Assembly: GCF_900094705.1 (NCBI RefSeq)
Contig: NZ_FMAR01000005.1
Location: 124,001 to 188,000 of the forward strand
Direction: 5' to 3'
Length of the DNA: 64,000 nt
Source: Chitinophaga costaii
GTDB lineage: Bacteria; Bacteroidota; Bacteroidia; Chitinophagales; Chitinophagaceae
Both the position numbers and the translations under genes were made by a program. This document shows, in pieces, positions 1-9,762 of this stretch (positions within the stretch are counted from its first letter, which is position 1; each line of letters begins with the position of its first letter). The notes under the pieces were generated by a model that worked only from the letters and a program-made list of their open reading frames with translations, did not search any database and was not told where the DNA came from.

Positions 1-42
1 CATATAGATCCGCAAGAATAATTCAATAACATCCTAGCCACA

Positions 43-79
43 TAAAAAAGGGCGAAGCATTTTTACCATGCTTCGCCCT
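43..79 (-). terminator. Intrinsic terminator of purM
   Basis: A perfect 12-bp stem (49-60 with 68-79) and 7-nt loop, read leftward, is followed by a run of U (complement of 43-48). It lies 21 bases past the purM stop. Confidence 0.85.
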
Positions 80-100
80 GTGCTATTTGCTAAAAGATAC

Positions 101-1279
101 TTAGTGATAGATAAACGTTCCCGCTGGTGCTTTTACCGTTACCTGCCGGGTGGGCGCAGCTTCTACGCGACCCACAACCTGTGCTTCAATATGGAAACTG
201 TTAGCCAGCGCAATGATGGCTGCTGCAATATTTTCCGGTACATAAATTTCCATGCGGTGGCCCATGTTGAACACCTGGTACATTTCTTTCCAACCCGTGC
301 CAGACTGTTCCTGAATAAGCTGGAACAAAGGCGGAATGGGGAACAGGTTATCCTTGATCACATGCAGCTTTTCAATGAAATGCAGCACCTTGGTCTGTGC
401 GCCACCACTGCAATGCACCATACCATGAACCTGCGGGCGAAATTGTTCCAACACTTTTTTGATCACCGGTGCATAGGTGCGGGTGGGCGATAGTACCAAC
501 TTACCTGCGTCTATGGCGCCAAAGCCGGGAATATCTATCTTATCGGTCATTGCCTTTTTGCCGCTGAATACCAGGTTTGCCGGTATGGCCGGGTCAAAGC
601 TTTCCGGATATTTTGTGGCGATGGTTTTATTAAATACATCGTGCCGGGCAGAGGTAAGGCCGTTGCTGCCCATACCACCGTTGTAAGCCGTTTCGTAGGA
701 TGCCTGCCCATAGGAGGCCAGTCCCACCACTACATCACCGGCTTGTATGCGGTCGTTAGAGATCACCTGGTTGCGGGGCATACGGCAGGTTACCGTGCTG
801 TCTACAATGATGGTGCGTACCAGATCGCCCACATCGGCGGTTTCGCCACCTGTGGAGTGAATGGAAATACCATGTTCCCGCAGGGCTGCAAGAATTTCCT
901 CTGTGCCGTTGATGATAGCGGCAATCACTTCACCGGGTACCAGGTTTTTATTACGGCCTATGGTAGAAGAAAGTAGAATATTTTCAGTTGCACCCACGCA
1001 AAGCAGATCGTCCAGGTTCATAATAATAGCATCCTGGGCAATGCCTTTCCATACTCCCAGGTCGCCGGTTTCTTTCCAGTAGGTGTAGGCCAGGCTGGAC
1101 TTAGTACCGGCACCATCGGCATGCATAATATTACACCAGGCATTATCGCCGCCCAGCACATCGGGCACCACCTTGCAGAAGGCTTTAGGGAAAAGCCCCT
1201 TATCGATATTACGGATGGCATTATGCACATCTTCTTTGGCCGCAGATACCCCACGCTGGCTGTACAGATTCTGATCCAT
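101..1279 (-). CDS. purM: Phosphoribosylformylglycinamidine cyclo-ligase (AIR synthase)
   Basis: Cytoplasmic purine synthesis enzyme that closes the imidazole ring of FGAM with ATP to give AIR. The 392-residue product starts MDQNLYSQRGVS and carries the PurM-family segment STGGETADVGD near residue 143, followed by conserved Gly/Ala-rich ATP-binding stretches. It is longer than the roughly 345-residue E. coli enzyme, which in my recollection is usual in Bacteroidota. The ATG at 1279 is the first start in a well conserved N-terminus. The gene is alone, divergent from ribF across 157 bases, and closes with a strong terminator. Identification is by family resemblance and is firm. Confidence 0.93.
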   Translation of the reverse strand: MDQNLYSQRGVSAAKEDVHNAIRNIDKGLFPKAFCKVVPDVLGGDNAWCNIMHADGAGTKSSLAYTYWKETGDLGVWKGIAQDAIIMNLDDLLCVGATENILLSSTIGRNKNLVPGEVIAAIINGTEEILAALREHGISIHSTGGETADVGDLVRTIIVDSTVTCRMPRNQVISNDRIQAGDVVVGLASYGQASYETAYNGGMGSNGLTSARHDVFNKTIATKYPESFDPAIPANLVFSGKKAMTDKIDIPGFGAIDAGKLVLSPTRTYAPVIKKVLEQFRPQVHGMVHCSGGAQTKVLHFIEKLHVIKDNLFPIPPLFQLIQEQSGTGWKEMYQVFNMGHRMEIYVPENIAAAIIALANSFHIEAQVVGRVEAAPTRQVTVKAPAGTFIYH

Positions 1280-1400
1280 GGTACGTAATGCGTTAATGGC
1301 TAAGGATTAAAGGGAAGGCCTACACACCGTTTCCTTTCGGCTTTTAACTATTAACTTTTTTTAAAGAAAGGCAAAGTTAACAGATTCTGCCCAAAACCTT

Positions 1401-1408
1401 TAGATTTG
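1401..1408 (+). promoter_or_regulatory. Putative -7 element of ribF
   Basis: TAGATTTG followed by CCC matches the Bacteroidota -7 consensus TAnnTTTG and lies 28 bases before the ribF ATG. The -33 position 19 bases upstream holds TAAC rather than TTTG, so only half of the promoter is clear. Confidence 0.45.
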
Positions 1409-1436
1409 CCCATCGTTTTGTATTGGATTAGATTTT

Positions 1437-2369
1437 ATGCAGGTTCACCGGGATTTGGGGCAATTGCCTGATTTTTATCGTGCAGTTATTACAATCGGCA
1501 CGTTCGACGGGGTTCACACGGGCCACCGTTATATATTGCAACAGCTGGACAAGTCGGCTAAAACCAGTGGTGGCGAAAAGGTGATCATTACCTTTGACCC
1601 CCATCCCCGGGAAGTGCTGCGCCCACAGGACAAGCCCATTCACATTCTCACCACCCTGCCGGAGAAAATAGCGCTGCTGGAGCAGTGCGGCATAGACCAC
1701 CTGGTGGTAGTACCCTTCACCATGGCCTTTGCTGGCATGAGCGCCAGCGATTATATTGCAGATTTCCTCATTGCCCGTTTTCACCCCCATACCATCATCA
1801 TCGGGTACGATCACCGCTTTGGCCATAACCGCGAAGGCGGCCTACCGCTGCTGGAACAGGAACAAACCCGCTATGGATATGAACTGATAGAAATACCTGA
1901 GCAGGTGGTACACGACCTCACGGTAAGCTCCACCAAGATCCGCGCAAACCTCGAAGCCGGCCAAGTAGCCTTGGCCAATGAACTGTTGGGGTATCCTTAC
2001 TGCATCAGCGGCACGGTCATGCATGGCGATAAAATGGGCCGTCAGTTAGGCTATCCAACGGCCAATGTGCAACTGCCCGATGCCCGCAAACTTATTCCCG
2101 CAGAAGGCATTTATGCCATCCGGGTGCAATTGCAGCAGGAAACCAACTGGCGCCCCGGCGTTATGAGCATTGGCACCCGCCCCACCTTTAATGGTGCCGA
2201 CGTTCGCCTGGAAGCCCACCTCTTCGATTTCCAGGGCGACCTCTACGACCAGGTAATTCATATTCAATTCATCGAATACCTGCGTCCCAACCGCAAGTTC
2301 GACGATGTAAAGGCACTTATTGAACAAATGGATAAAGACTCCGCAAGGGCCAAAACTATCCTGGCCTGA
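1437..2369 (+). CDS. ribF: Bifunctional riboflavin kinase / FAD synthetase
   Basis: Converts riboflavin to FMN and FMN to FAD in the cytoplasm. The N-terminal adenylyltransferase half shows the nucleotidyltransferase motif GTFDGVHTGH (about residues 22-31) and the SSTKIR motif near residue 163. The C-terminal kinase half contains MGRQLGYPTANV near residue 201. At 310 residues it is of normal length. The ATG at 1437 gives an N-terminus of normal spacing to the first motif. Its only close partner is purM, which is divergent; no operon is apparent. Calling is secure from the two diagnostic motifs. Confidence 0.95.
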   Translation: MQVHRDLGQLPDFYRAVITIGTFDGVHTGHRYILQQLDKSAKTSGGEKVIITFDPHPREVLRPQDKPIHILTTLPEKIALLEQCGIDHLVVVPFTMAFAGMSASDYIADFLIARFHPHTIIIGYDHRFGHNREGGLPLLEQEQTRYGYELIEIPEQVVHDLTVSSTKIRANLEAGQVALANELLGYPYCISGTVMHGDKMGRQLGYPTANVQLPDARKLIPAEGIYAIRVQLQQETNWRPGVMSIGTRPTFNGADVRLEAHLFDFQGDLYDQVIHIQFIEYLRPNRKFDDVKALIEQMDKDSARAKTILA

Positions 2370-2455
2370 AACGTAGGCCAATACCTGCCTGAACAACAAA
2401 AAAAATTCCGGCCTTCCTGGAAAGCAGGAAAAGATTATTTCGCAGGAACTACTGC

Positions 2456-3451
2456 TTAGTACATTACTTTAAACAATAACTCCTTCATCAATTCCCCGTC
2501 CGCTACCCCACTGTCGTTGATGCCAATGCTACGCAGGTTGTAAGCATGCAGCAGCAGGATAGCGCGTTCACTCCCATCTGCGCCATAGGCACGGGCAGCG
2601 GCGGTATAGTCCTTTACAAAAAAGGGATGTACGCCTAGTGCGCCGGCAATTTCTTTTTCACCCCCTTTTACGCCGAAAATCATATTCACCTTTGCAAAGA
2701 AATTATATAGCGCGGGAATAACCATCTGGATAGGACCGGCTTTAGGATTGGCTGCAAAATATTGTACAATGCGCATCACCTTGGCACCGTCTTTTAATCC
2801 CACGGCATTTTGTAGTTCAAAGACATTATATTCTTTGCTGATGCCTACATATTTTTCTATATCGCTTTCATCTATCTTTTTGCCTTCCGGCAGGTTTACC
2901 AGCAGCTTATCTATTTCATTGGCTATGCGCGACAGGTCGTTGCCGATATGGTCTACCAGCAGTATACCCGCCTTTTGTGAAATGGCCAGGCCCCGGCCGC
3001 GCACATAGGCTTCTACCCAGGCCGGCAATTGGTTATCATACATTTTTTTGGTGGTGAGCATAACCCCCTTTTCTTTGATGATCTTAGAGAGTTTGCTTCG
3101 GCCATCTATTTTACCCTGTTTATGGGCTACCACGAAAATGGTGCTGGACAAGGGGTTTTCAATGTAGGCTTCCAATTTCAGGAGGTCGCGCATACCCTGC
3201 GCTTCTTTAAGGATCACCACCTGTTTGTCGGCAAACATGGGATAGCGGCGGCAGGCATTTACCACCGTACTCCAGTCGGCGTCTTTACCATACAGCACCG
3301 TAAGGTTAAAACCCTTCTCTGCTTCGTCCAGTAATTTATCTTCGGCAAAGGTGGTTACCTGGTCAATGAAAAAATCCTCCTCCCCTTCCAGCCAGTACAG
3401 CGGGCGGTAATGCTTGTTCTTCCATTCCTGGATAATATCGTTGTAATCCAT
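2456..3451 (-). CDS. holA: DNA polymerase III delta subunit (clamp loader)
   Basis: The delta subunit opens the beta sliding clamp within the clamp-loader complex. The 331-residue product begins with the family pattern PLYWLEGEEDFFIDQV (YxLxGxExxfi) and continues with an AAA+-like fold without a Walker A motif, as expected for delta. The middle contains the typical LSRIANEIDKLLVNLPEG segment. It lies 15 bases downstream of a PolB-type 3'-5' exonuclease gene on the same strand, so the two are probably cotranscribed. Length and ends fit the family; nothing odd was seen. Confidence 0.88.
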   Translation of the reverse strand: MDYNDIIQEWKNKHYRPLYWLEGEEDFFIDQVTTFAEDKLLDEAEKGFNLTVLYGKDADWSTVVNACRRYPMFADKQVVILKEAQGMRDLLKLEAYIENPLSSTIFVVAHKQGKIDGRSKLSKIIKEKGVMLTTKKMYDNQLPAWVEAYVRGRGLAISQKAGILLVDHIGNDLSRIANEIDKLLVNLPEGKKIDESDIEKYVGISKEYNVFELQNAVGLKDGAKVMRIVQYFAANPKAGPIQMVIPALYNFFAKVNMIFGVKGGEKEIAGALGVHPFFVKDYTAAARAYGADGSERAILLLHAYNLRSIGINDSGVADGELMKELLFKVMY

Positions 3452-3466
3452 AATTTATTGCGGGCT

Positions 3467-4189
3467 TTAGGCCAGTATCACATCTTCTGGTAAAATAAGT
3501 GGCAGGCATTTAAAACGCAGCAGCAACTGGGCTACGGCCACCACGTCTTTCTGGCAGTAGTCGGCAATGCGCTGCAGGTTATGCTCTTCCCAATACACTT
3601 TGGCCACCATGCTGCCATCGATATCGTCTTTAGGCGTGGGAATATTCAGCACAGCCGTGAGCAGGCGCAGCGAGGTATAATTCTTGAAATCGCCAAAACG
3701 CCACAACTGCATGGTATCCAGCATAGGTAGTTCCCAGGGTTTAAAACCATGGATGTGCAGGGCGGGTGGCAGTGCACATTGGTTGATCACACTGCGGCGG
3801 CAAATGTAAGGAATATCGAATTCCTTGATATTATGCCCTGCAAATTGAAAACGGGGGAATCTGGTATGAAACTTTTGTACCAATTGTAAAAAATCAATGA
3901 GCAAAGCAGCTTCATCATCACTGGCAAATGATTTTATCCTAAGCTGATGCCGACCATTTTCCACATGAAAAAAACCTACTGAAATGCAGACAATCTTGCC
4001 AAATTCTGCAAAAATGCCCGCCCGGTTACCGTAAGTCTCCTCCGGATCAGTTGAATCTGGCGCAGTTTTTGTCATTTTGTCCAACCAAAGCGGTTGTAGC
4101 GCCGCCGGCACCTGGGAAAACCTTTGATATGCGGGGGTCGTCTCTATGTCTAGCAGGAGTAATTGATCTAAGGCTATGTTTTGCAGCAC
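3467..4189 (-). CDS. PolB-related 3'-5' exonuclease (RNase H-like fold)
   Basis: A 240-residue stand-alone DEDD-type exonuclease resembling the proofreading domain of family B polymerases. Motif ExoI is LLDIETT (Asp14, Glu16), ExoII is AGHNIKEFDIPYICRR near residue 117, and ExoIII is YCQKDVVAVAQ near 213, giving the four acidic metal ligands. No polymerase domain follows. The gene is directly upstream of holA (15-base gap), which suggests a link to replication or repair, but the substrate is unknown. The family is well known in Bacteroidota as a conserved protein without a settled role. Confidence 0.8.
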   Translation of the reverse strand: MLQNIALDQLLLLDIETTPAYQRFSQVPAALQPLWLDKMTKTAPDSTDPEETYGNRAGIFAEFGKIVCISVGFFHVENGRHQLRIKSFASDDEAALLIDFLQLVQKFHTRFPRFQFAGHNIKEFDIPYICRRSVINQCALPPALHIHGFKPWELPMLDTMQLWRFGDFKNYTSLRLLTAVLNIPTPKDDIDGSMVAKVYWEEHNLQRIADYCQKDVVAVAQLLLRFKCLPLILPEDVILA

Positions 4190-4288
4190 CTTTAAAAAAA
4201 TTTAATATTTATTGCTAAAATACGCGCAGAACGCCCTTAATTTGCATTAACATTTTTAACCATACAACTAACATAAAACAAATAATTT

Positions 4289-5260
4289 ATGACAGAGAAC
4301 ACGTTTAATGCGCCTGCACCAGGACCTTCCTCCAATTCAGGCGGACCTGAAAAACCTCGTAGCAAAAACGCCATTATCTACGGAATTCTGATAGCCGCAC
4401 TGGCAGGTACCTGGATATATATGTTGTACGATAAACACAATTCCAATACAGCCATTACCGAAAAGAATACGCAGATCGATTCTATTTCTTCTTCCCGCGA
4501 TGCACTGCAACAAGAATACAATGCAGCCAATGCCCGACTGGATGATTTGATTTCTCAGAACAGCCGCATGGACAGCCTGGTGAAAACCAAAGATAAGGAA
4601 GTGAATGATATGAAGGCCCGCATCCAAAGCATACTGGCCAATAAAAATGCCACCGCTGCCCAACTGAAAGAAGCACAGGACCTGATTAATAAACTTAAAT
4701 CTAACATTGAAGATTACCAGGCTACCATTGAAAAACTGGAAGGCGAAAAAGTAGTGCTTACCGGTGAAAGGGATGTGGCCCGCAAACAACGCGACTCTGT
4801 AAGCGTTGTAAAAGATTCCCTCAGCAAAGTAGCCGAAGTAGGTTCTGTATTACATGCATCCAATATAAAAATGACTCCTATTAACCTGAAACGGAACGGC
4901 AAGGAAAGTGAAACTTCCAAAGCCAAACGTGCAGACCTGATGCGGGTAAGCTTTGACCTGGACAACCGTATTGCTACCAGTGGTCAGAAAGATATTTATG
5001 TAGCTATAACCGCACCCGACGGTACGCCGCTGGCAGTAGAAGCCCTGGGCAGTGGCCGCTTTACCCTGCAGGATGGTACTGAAAAATTGTACACCGCCAA
5101 AACCACCATCGATTATGTGTCTGGTACTACCAAAGAAGCACATGTAGACTGGAAACAAAATTCCGACTTTAAACCCGGTGAATATAAGGTAGACATTTAC
5201 AACCTTGGCTACCTCATCGGTAGTGGGAATGTGACCCTGAAAAAAGGCGGCTTGTTCTAA
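4289..5260 (+). CDS. Single-pass membrane protein with a long coiled coil
   Basis: I do not recognise a named family. The 323-residue product has a Pro/Ser-rich N-terminus (1-26), one membrane span (about 28-46), then roughly 120 residues rich in Lys, Glu, Asp, Gln and Leu with heptad-like spacing, which should form a coiled coil. A compact C-terminal region (about 190-323) follows, rich in beta-type sequence. The positive residues before the span suggest the N-terminus is inside and the coiled coil is periplasmic. A TTAATTTG element at 4237-4244 could be its -7 box, and a strong terminator follows, so it is probably monocistronic. No function is assigned. Confidence 0.75.
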   Translation: MTENTFNAPAPGPSSNSGGPEKPRSKNAIIYGILIAALAGTWIYMLYDKHNSNTAITEKNTQIDSISSSRDALQQEYNAANARLDDLISQNSRMDSLVKTKDKEVNDMKARIQSILANKNATAAQLKEAQDLINKLKSNIEDYQATIEKLEGEKVVLTGERDVARKQRDSVSVVKDSLSKVAEVGSVLHASNIKMTPINLKRNGKESETSKAKRADLMRVSFDLDNRIATSGQKDIYVAITAPDGTPLAVEALGSGRFTLQDGTEKLYTAKTTIDYVSGTTKEAHVDWKQNSDFKPGEYKVDIYNLGYLIGSGNVTLKKGGLF

Positions 5261-5288
5261 GCAAAACAATAATAATTTATTCATAACG

Positions 5289-5318
5289 AAGGCGAAACCA
5301 TCCGGTTTCGCCTTTTTT
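5289..5318 (+). terminator. Intrinsic terminator of the coiled-coil membrane protein gene
   Basis: An 11-bp stem (5289-5299 with 5304-5314) with a 4-nt loop runs into six T residues, 29 bases after the stop codon. Confidence 0.88.
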
Positions 5319-5596
5319 CGTTCGTTAATGACTTGTAAATTTTGTTAAATATTGGTTATTGATAAAAATATATATATAAAATAAAATAAAATTAAGTTTC
5401 TTTGCCCATCATTTATACGTAATGCAGAGCGTACACCAAAAACTTTTCAGTGAAGGCTCGAGAGAATGATCATTAAACTAAAAACTGTAGACTAGCAAAT
5501 GTAGTGATGGAAGTTCACGTGGATTAACCCAGTTTTGCTTAAATGAAGACCATACAAAACCAGCATTAAATGTCGCCTCTCCTAAATTTAATAAGC
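5319..5596 (+). other. Non-coding leader/promoter region of the receiver gene
   Basis: No convincing gene was seen. The first half is very A/T-rich (alternating TA near 5369-5378). TTTCTTTGCCC at 5397-5407 resembles the -7 region seen at other starts here, which would leave a leader of almost 190 bases before the receiver gene. Confidence 0.4.
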
Positions 5597-5998
5597 ATGG
5601 AAGATACACCCAAGCTCGTGTACGTAGTTGATGATGATGAAATATTTCATTTTATCATTAAAAAAATGATGGGCCAACAGTTCGGGCAAGTGTCTGTTAC
5701 TTCATTCTTGTCTGCAGAAGACGCGCTGGAAACCCTCACCGCACCGGTAGCTTCTGATTCCCTGCCTTCTCTAATTATCCTGGATATGAACATGCAACGT
5801 ATGAGTGGCTGGGATTTCCTGGATGCATACCGGGATATTAAAACCAGCATACCCAAACACATCCCGATCGTAATGTGTTCTTCCTCAATAGATCTGCGGG
5901 ACATGCAAAAGGTACAAACCATCCCGGAGCTGACTGCTTATATTACAAAACCTTTGGATAAAAGTAAATTGAAAGTACTGGAAGATTATCTCTGCTAA
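5597..5998 (+). CDS. Single-domain response regulator (CheY-like receiver)
   Basis: A lone phosphoacceptor domain of 133 residues with no output domain. From the start MEDTPKL it shows the acidic triad VVDDDE, the phosphorylated Asp in LIILDMNMQ (Asp63), the Ser/Thr switch in MCSSS and the conserved Lys in ITKPLD. It probably works through protein contacts or in a phosphorelay. An in-frame ATG nine codons upstream (5570) exists, but the usual receiver start spacing favours 5597. No histidine kinase gene is nearby. A terminator follows at 6072. Confidence 0.9.
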   Translation: MEDTPKLVYVVDDDEIFHFIIKKMMGQQFGQVSVTSFLSAEDALETLTAPVASDSLPSLIILDMNMQRMSGWDFLDAYRDIKTSIPKHIPIVMCSSSIDLRDMQKVQTIPELTAYITKPLDKSKLKVLEDYLC

Positions 5999-6071
5999 AT
6001 AGCATGTAGTACTTAAAAAATTAAAAGAATATTGCTACAGCTTGTTATAAAAGATTGTTGTGTATTAATAG

Positions 6072-6104
6072 AAAGCCACCTGCAAATAGCAAGTGGCTTT
6101 TTTA
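6072..6104 (+). terminator. Intrinsic terminator after the receiver gene
   Basis: Hairpin AAAGCCAC...GTGGCTTT with an inner extension is followed by a T run to 6103. It is 74 bases past the receiver stop codon. Confidence 0.75.
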
Positions 6105-6160
6105 ATGGGATCAAATATATCGGGTCGCTGAAACCTACTCCTCTAAAGGATTTCAGCTAC

Positions 6161-6195
6161 AAAAAAAACCACCGGTTGCTAACAACTGGTGGTTT
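6161..6195 (-). terminator. Intrinsic terminator of the ABC-F gene
   Basis: Stem 6166-6178 with 6183-6195 (13 bp with a G-T type wobble) read leftward ends in a U run (complement of 6161-6168), 40 bases past the ABC-F stop. Confidence 0.85.
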
Positions 6196-6235
6196 CAACT
6201 ATTGTAATAAAGCTTTTTAAAAATAGTTCAGCCTT

Positions 6236-7867
<1,632 letters not shown>

Positions 7868-7889
7868 CTAATAAATGGATTTGAAGCCG

Positions 7890-7897
7890 CAAAAGTA
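7890..7897 (-). promoter_or_regulatory. Putative -7 element of the ABC-F gene
   Basis: On the minus strand TACTTTTG followed by CGGC fits TAnnTTTG and ends 26 bases before the ATG. No clear -33 TTTG is present at the expected distance. Confidence 0.35.
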
Positions 7898-8087
7898 AGT
7901 ATTTATTAGCATTTTGATGATGTATGGGTGGTGTTAATATGCCGTTAAGGCCCGGGCCGCCAATGTGGGCACAGGCCGGCTTACCAGACCGGCATTTTGT
8001 TGCAGTTGGAAATTATCTTTTGTTCTTTAACTTAGTCCTTAAAATTCAAACTTGCCCCAGGCATGTAACCCACAAACGAAACCAACC

Positions 8088-8744
8088 ATGACCAAATACG
8101 AACAGATTTTTGAGAATAACCGGCAATGGGTAGCCGAGCACAAAGCCAATGACGCGCTATTCTTTGAAAGACTAGCCGGTGGTCAGCAGCCTGAATACCT
8201 CTACATTGGGTGTAGCGACAGCCGTGTACCCACTAACGAGATCATGGGCCTGGGGGCCGGCGAGGTATTCGTGCACCGCAATATAGCCAACCTGGTGGTG
8301 AATGCCGATTTGAACGTGATGTCGGTGATCAATTATGCGGTACGCCACTTACAGGTAAGACATATCGTGGTATGCGGGCATTACCAGTGCGGCGGCGTAA
8401 AAGCCGCTATGCAGTCGGAAGACCTGGGCATCCTAAATCCATGGCTGCGCAACATCCGCGATGTATACCGGCTACACAAGGAGGAGCTGAACCTGATTAC
8501 CGACGAAGCACAGCGGTACGACCGCCTGGTGGAGTTGAACGTGCAGGAGCAATGCATTAACGTGATCAAAACTGCCGCAGTACAGCAATCTTACATTAAA
8601 GATGGTTATCCCACTGTTCACGGATGGGTATTCGATATCCATAACGGCCTACTGAAAGACCTTAAGATAGACTTTGAACATATCCTGCATGAGATCCAGG
8701 AAATCTATGACCTGACCGGGCAGGGGGTTAAAATCAATAAATAA
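8088..8744 (+). CDS. Beta-class carbonic anhydrase
   Basis: Cytoplasmic zinc enzyme interconverting CO2 and bicarbonate. Zinc ligands are visible as the Cys of YIGCSDSRVP (with the catalytic Asp-Arg dyad), and the His and Cys of GHYQCGG. From the ATG at 8088 (MTKYEQIF) the product has 218 residues, normal for bacterial beta enzymes. The frame opens 36 bases earlier at a TTG, but that extension is not family-like. A hydrophilic tail follows the core domain. The gene stands alone between the divergent ABC-F gene and murI. Confidence 0.93.
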   Translation: MTKYEQIFENNRQWVAEHKANDALFFERLAGGQQPEYLYIGCSDSRVPTNEIMGLGAGEVFVHRNIANLVVNADLNVMSVINYAVRHLQVRHIVVCGHYQCGGVKAAMQSEDLGILNPWLRNIRDVYRLHKEELNLITDEAQRYDRLVELNVQEQCINVIKTAAVQQSYIKDGYPTVHGWVFDIHNGLLKDLKIDFEHILHEIQEIYDLTGQGVKINK

Positions 8745-8872
8745 ATGGTGCTGCAATTAAACATTCACTAAGCCCCGAGGCCAGGGGATGCTGTTGCCCA
8801 TTGAAAGAACCTTTATCAACTATAAAAAACCGATGTTGTTTAACACGACAAACTGAGGCATTTAATGCGACC

Positions 8873-8897
8873 GGTATAAATTGATTAATTTTATACC
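8873..8897. promoter_or_regulatory. 25-bp near-perfect palindrome before murI
   Basis: Arms GGTATAAATT and AATTTTATACC face each other around TGATT-like centre bases, ending 12 bases before the murI ATG. It overlaps where the core promoter should lie, so it may be an operator or simply an A/T-rich promoter with symmetry. Confidence 0.35.
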
Positions 8898-8909
8898 TCA
8901 ATCTATTTT

Positions 8910-9731
8910 ATGCAAGGACCCATCGGTGTATTTGATTCGGGCTATGGCGGGCTTACCGTACTGAAAGAAATTATGGCCACACTGCCGCAGTACGACTACC
9001 TGTACCTAGGCGATAACGCCCGTGCTCCCTATGGTAACCGTGGCTTCGAGGTAATCCACGAATACACGCTGGAATGTGTGCAGCAGCTTTTTTCCATGGG
9101 CTGCCCGCTGGTAATACTGGCCTGCAACACCGCATCTGCCAAGGCTTTGCGTACCATCCAGCAGAAAGACCTGCCCTTCATGGAAGATCCTACCCGCCGC
9201 GTGCTGGGGGTAATACGGCCCACCTCCGAACTGGTAGGCACCCTCACGCAAACCGGCAAGGTGGGCATACTGGCTACCAATGGCACGGTAAATTCTGAAT
9301 CCTATCCTATCGAGATCCATAAATTTTTCCCGGACGTAAAGGTATACCAGGAGGCCTGCCCGCTGTGGGTGCCACTTATTGAAAATAACGAACATGAAGG
9401 CGCCGGCGCGGATTATTTCGTACAGAAACACCTAAACCATATCCTGGAACACGATGCAGAAATTGATACGCTGATACTGGGCTGCACGCATTACCCGCTG
9501 CTCATGCACAAGATCAAACAATACGTGCCGGGTGGCATTACGGTGATCTCCCAGGGCAAGATTGTGGCGCACAGCCTGACCGATTATTTGCAGCGGCATC
9601 CGGAAATGGAGGTACGCCTGAGCAAGAACCAGTCGCGCGCTTTCCTGACTACAGATGATCCGGCCATTTTTGAAAAAATGGCGAGGATATTTTATGGGGA
9701 AGAAGTAATGTGTGGGAAGATGGAGTTTTAA
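8910..9731 (+). CDS. murI: Glutamate racemase
   Basis: Makes D-glutamate for peptidoglycan. The 273-residue product begins GPIGVFDSGYGGLTVLKE, includes the first catalytic Cys in LACNTASAKALR (near residue 72) and the second in LGCTHYPLL (near residue 193), the two-cysteine racemisation pair. Length is normal. The ATG at 8910 sits just downstream of a 25-bp palindrome that may be part of its control region. It converges with the oxidoreductase gene, the two stops being 31 bases apart with no clear terminator between them. Confidence 0.95.
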   Translation: MQGPIGVFDSGYGGLTVLKEIMATLPQYDYLYLGDNARAPYGNRGFEVIHEYTLECVQQLFSMGCPLVILACNTASAKALRTIQQKDLPFMEDPTRRVLGVIRPTSELVGTLTQTGKVGILATNGTVNSESYPIEIHKFFPDVKVYQEACPLWVPLIENNEHEGAGADYFVQKHLNHILEHDAEIDTLILGCTHYPLLMHKIKQYVPGGITVISQGKIVAHSLTDYLQRHPEMEVRLSKNQSRAFLTTDDPAIFEKMARIFYGEEVMCGKMEF

Positions 9732-9762
9732 TGCATGCTTCCCTGCATGAATAGGGTGCGCT

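Noticed and set aside
6032-6220. 62-codon frame between the receiver and ABC-F genes
   Set aside because: It consists of two facing terminators and their spacer.
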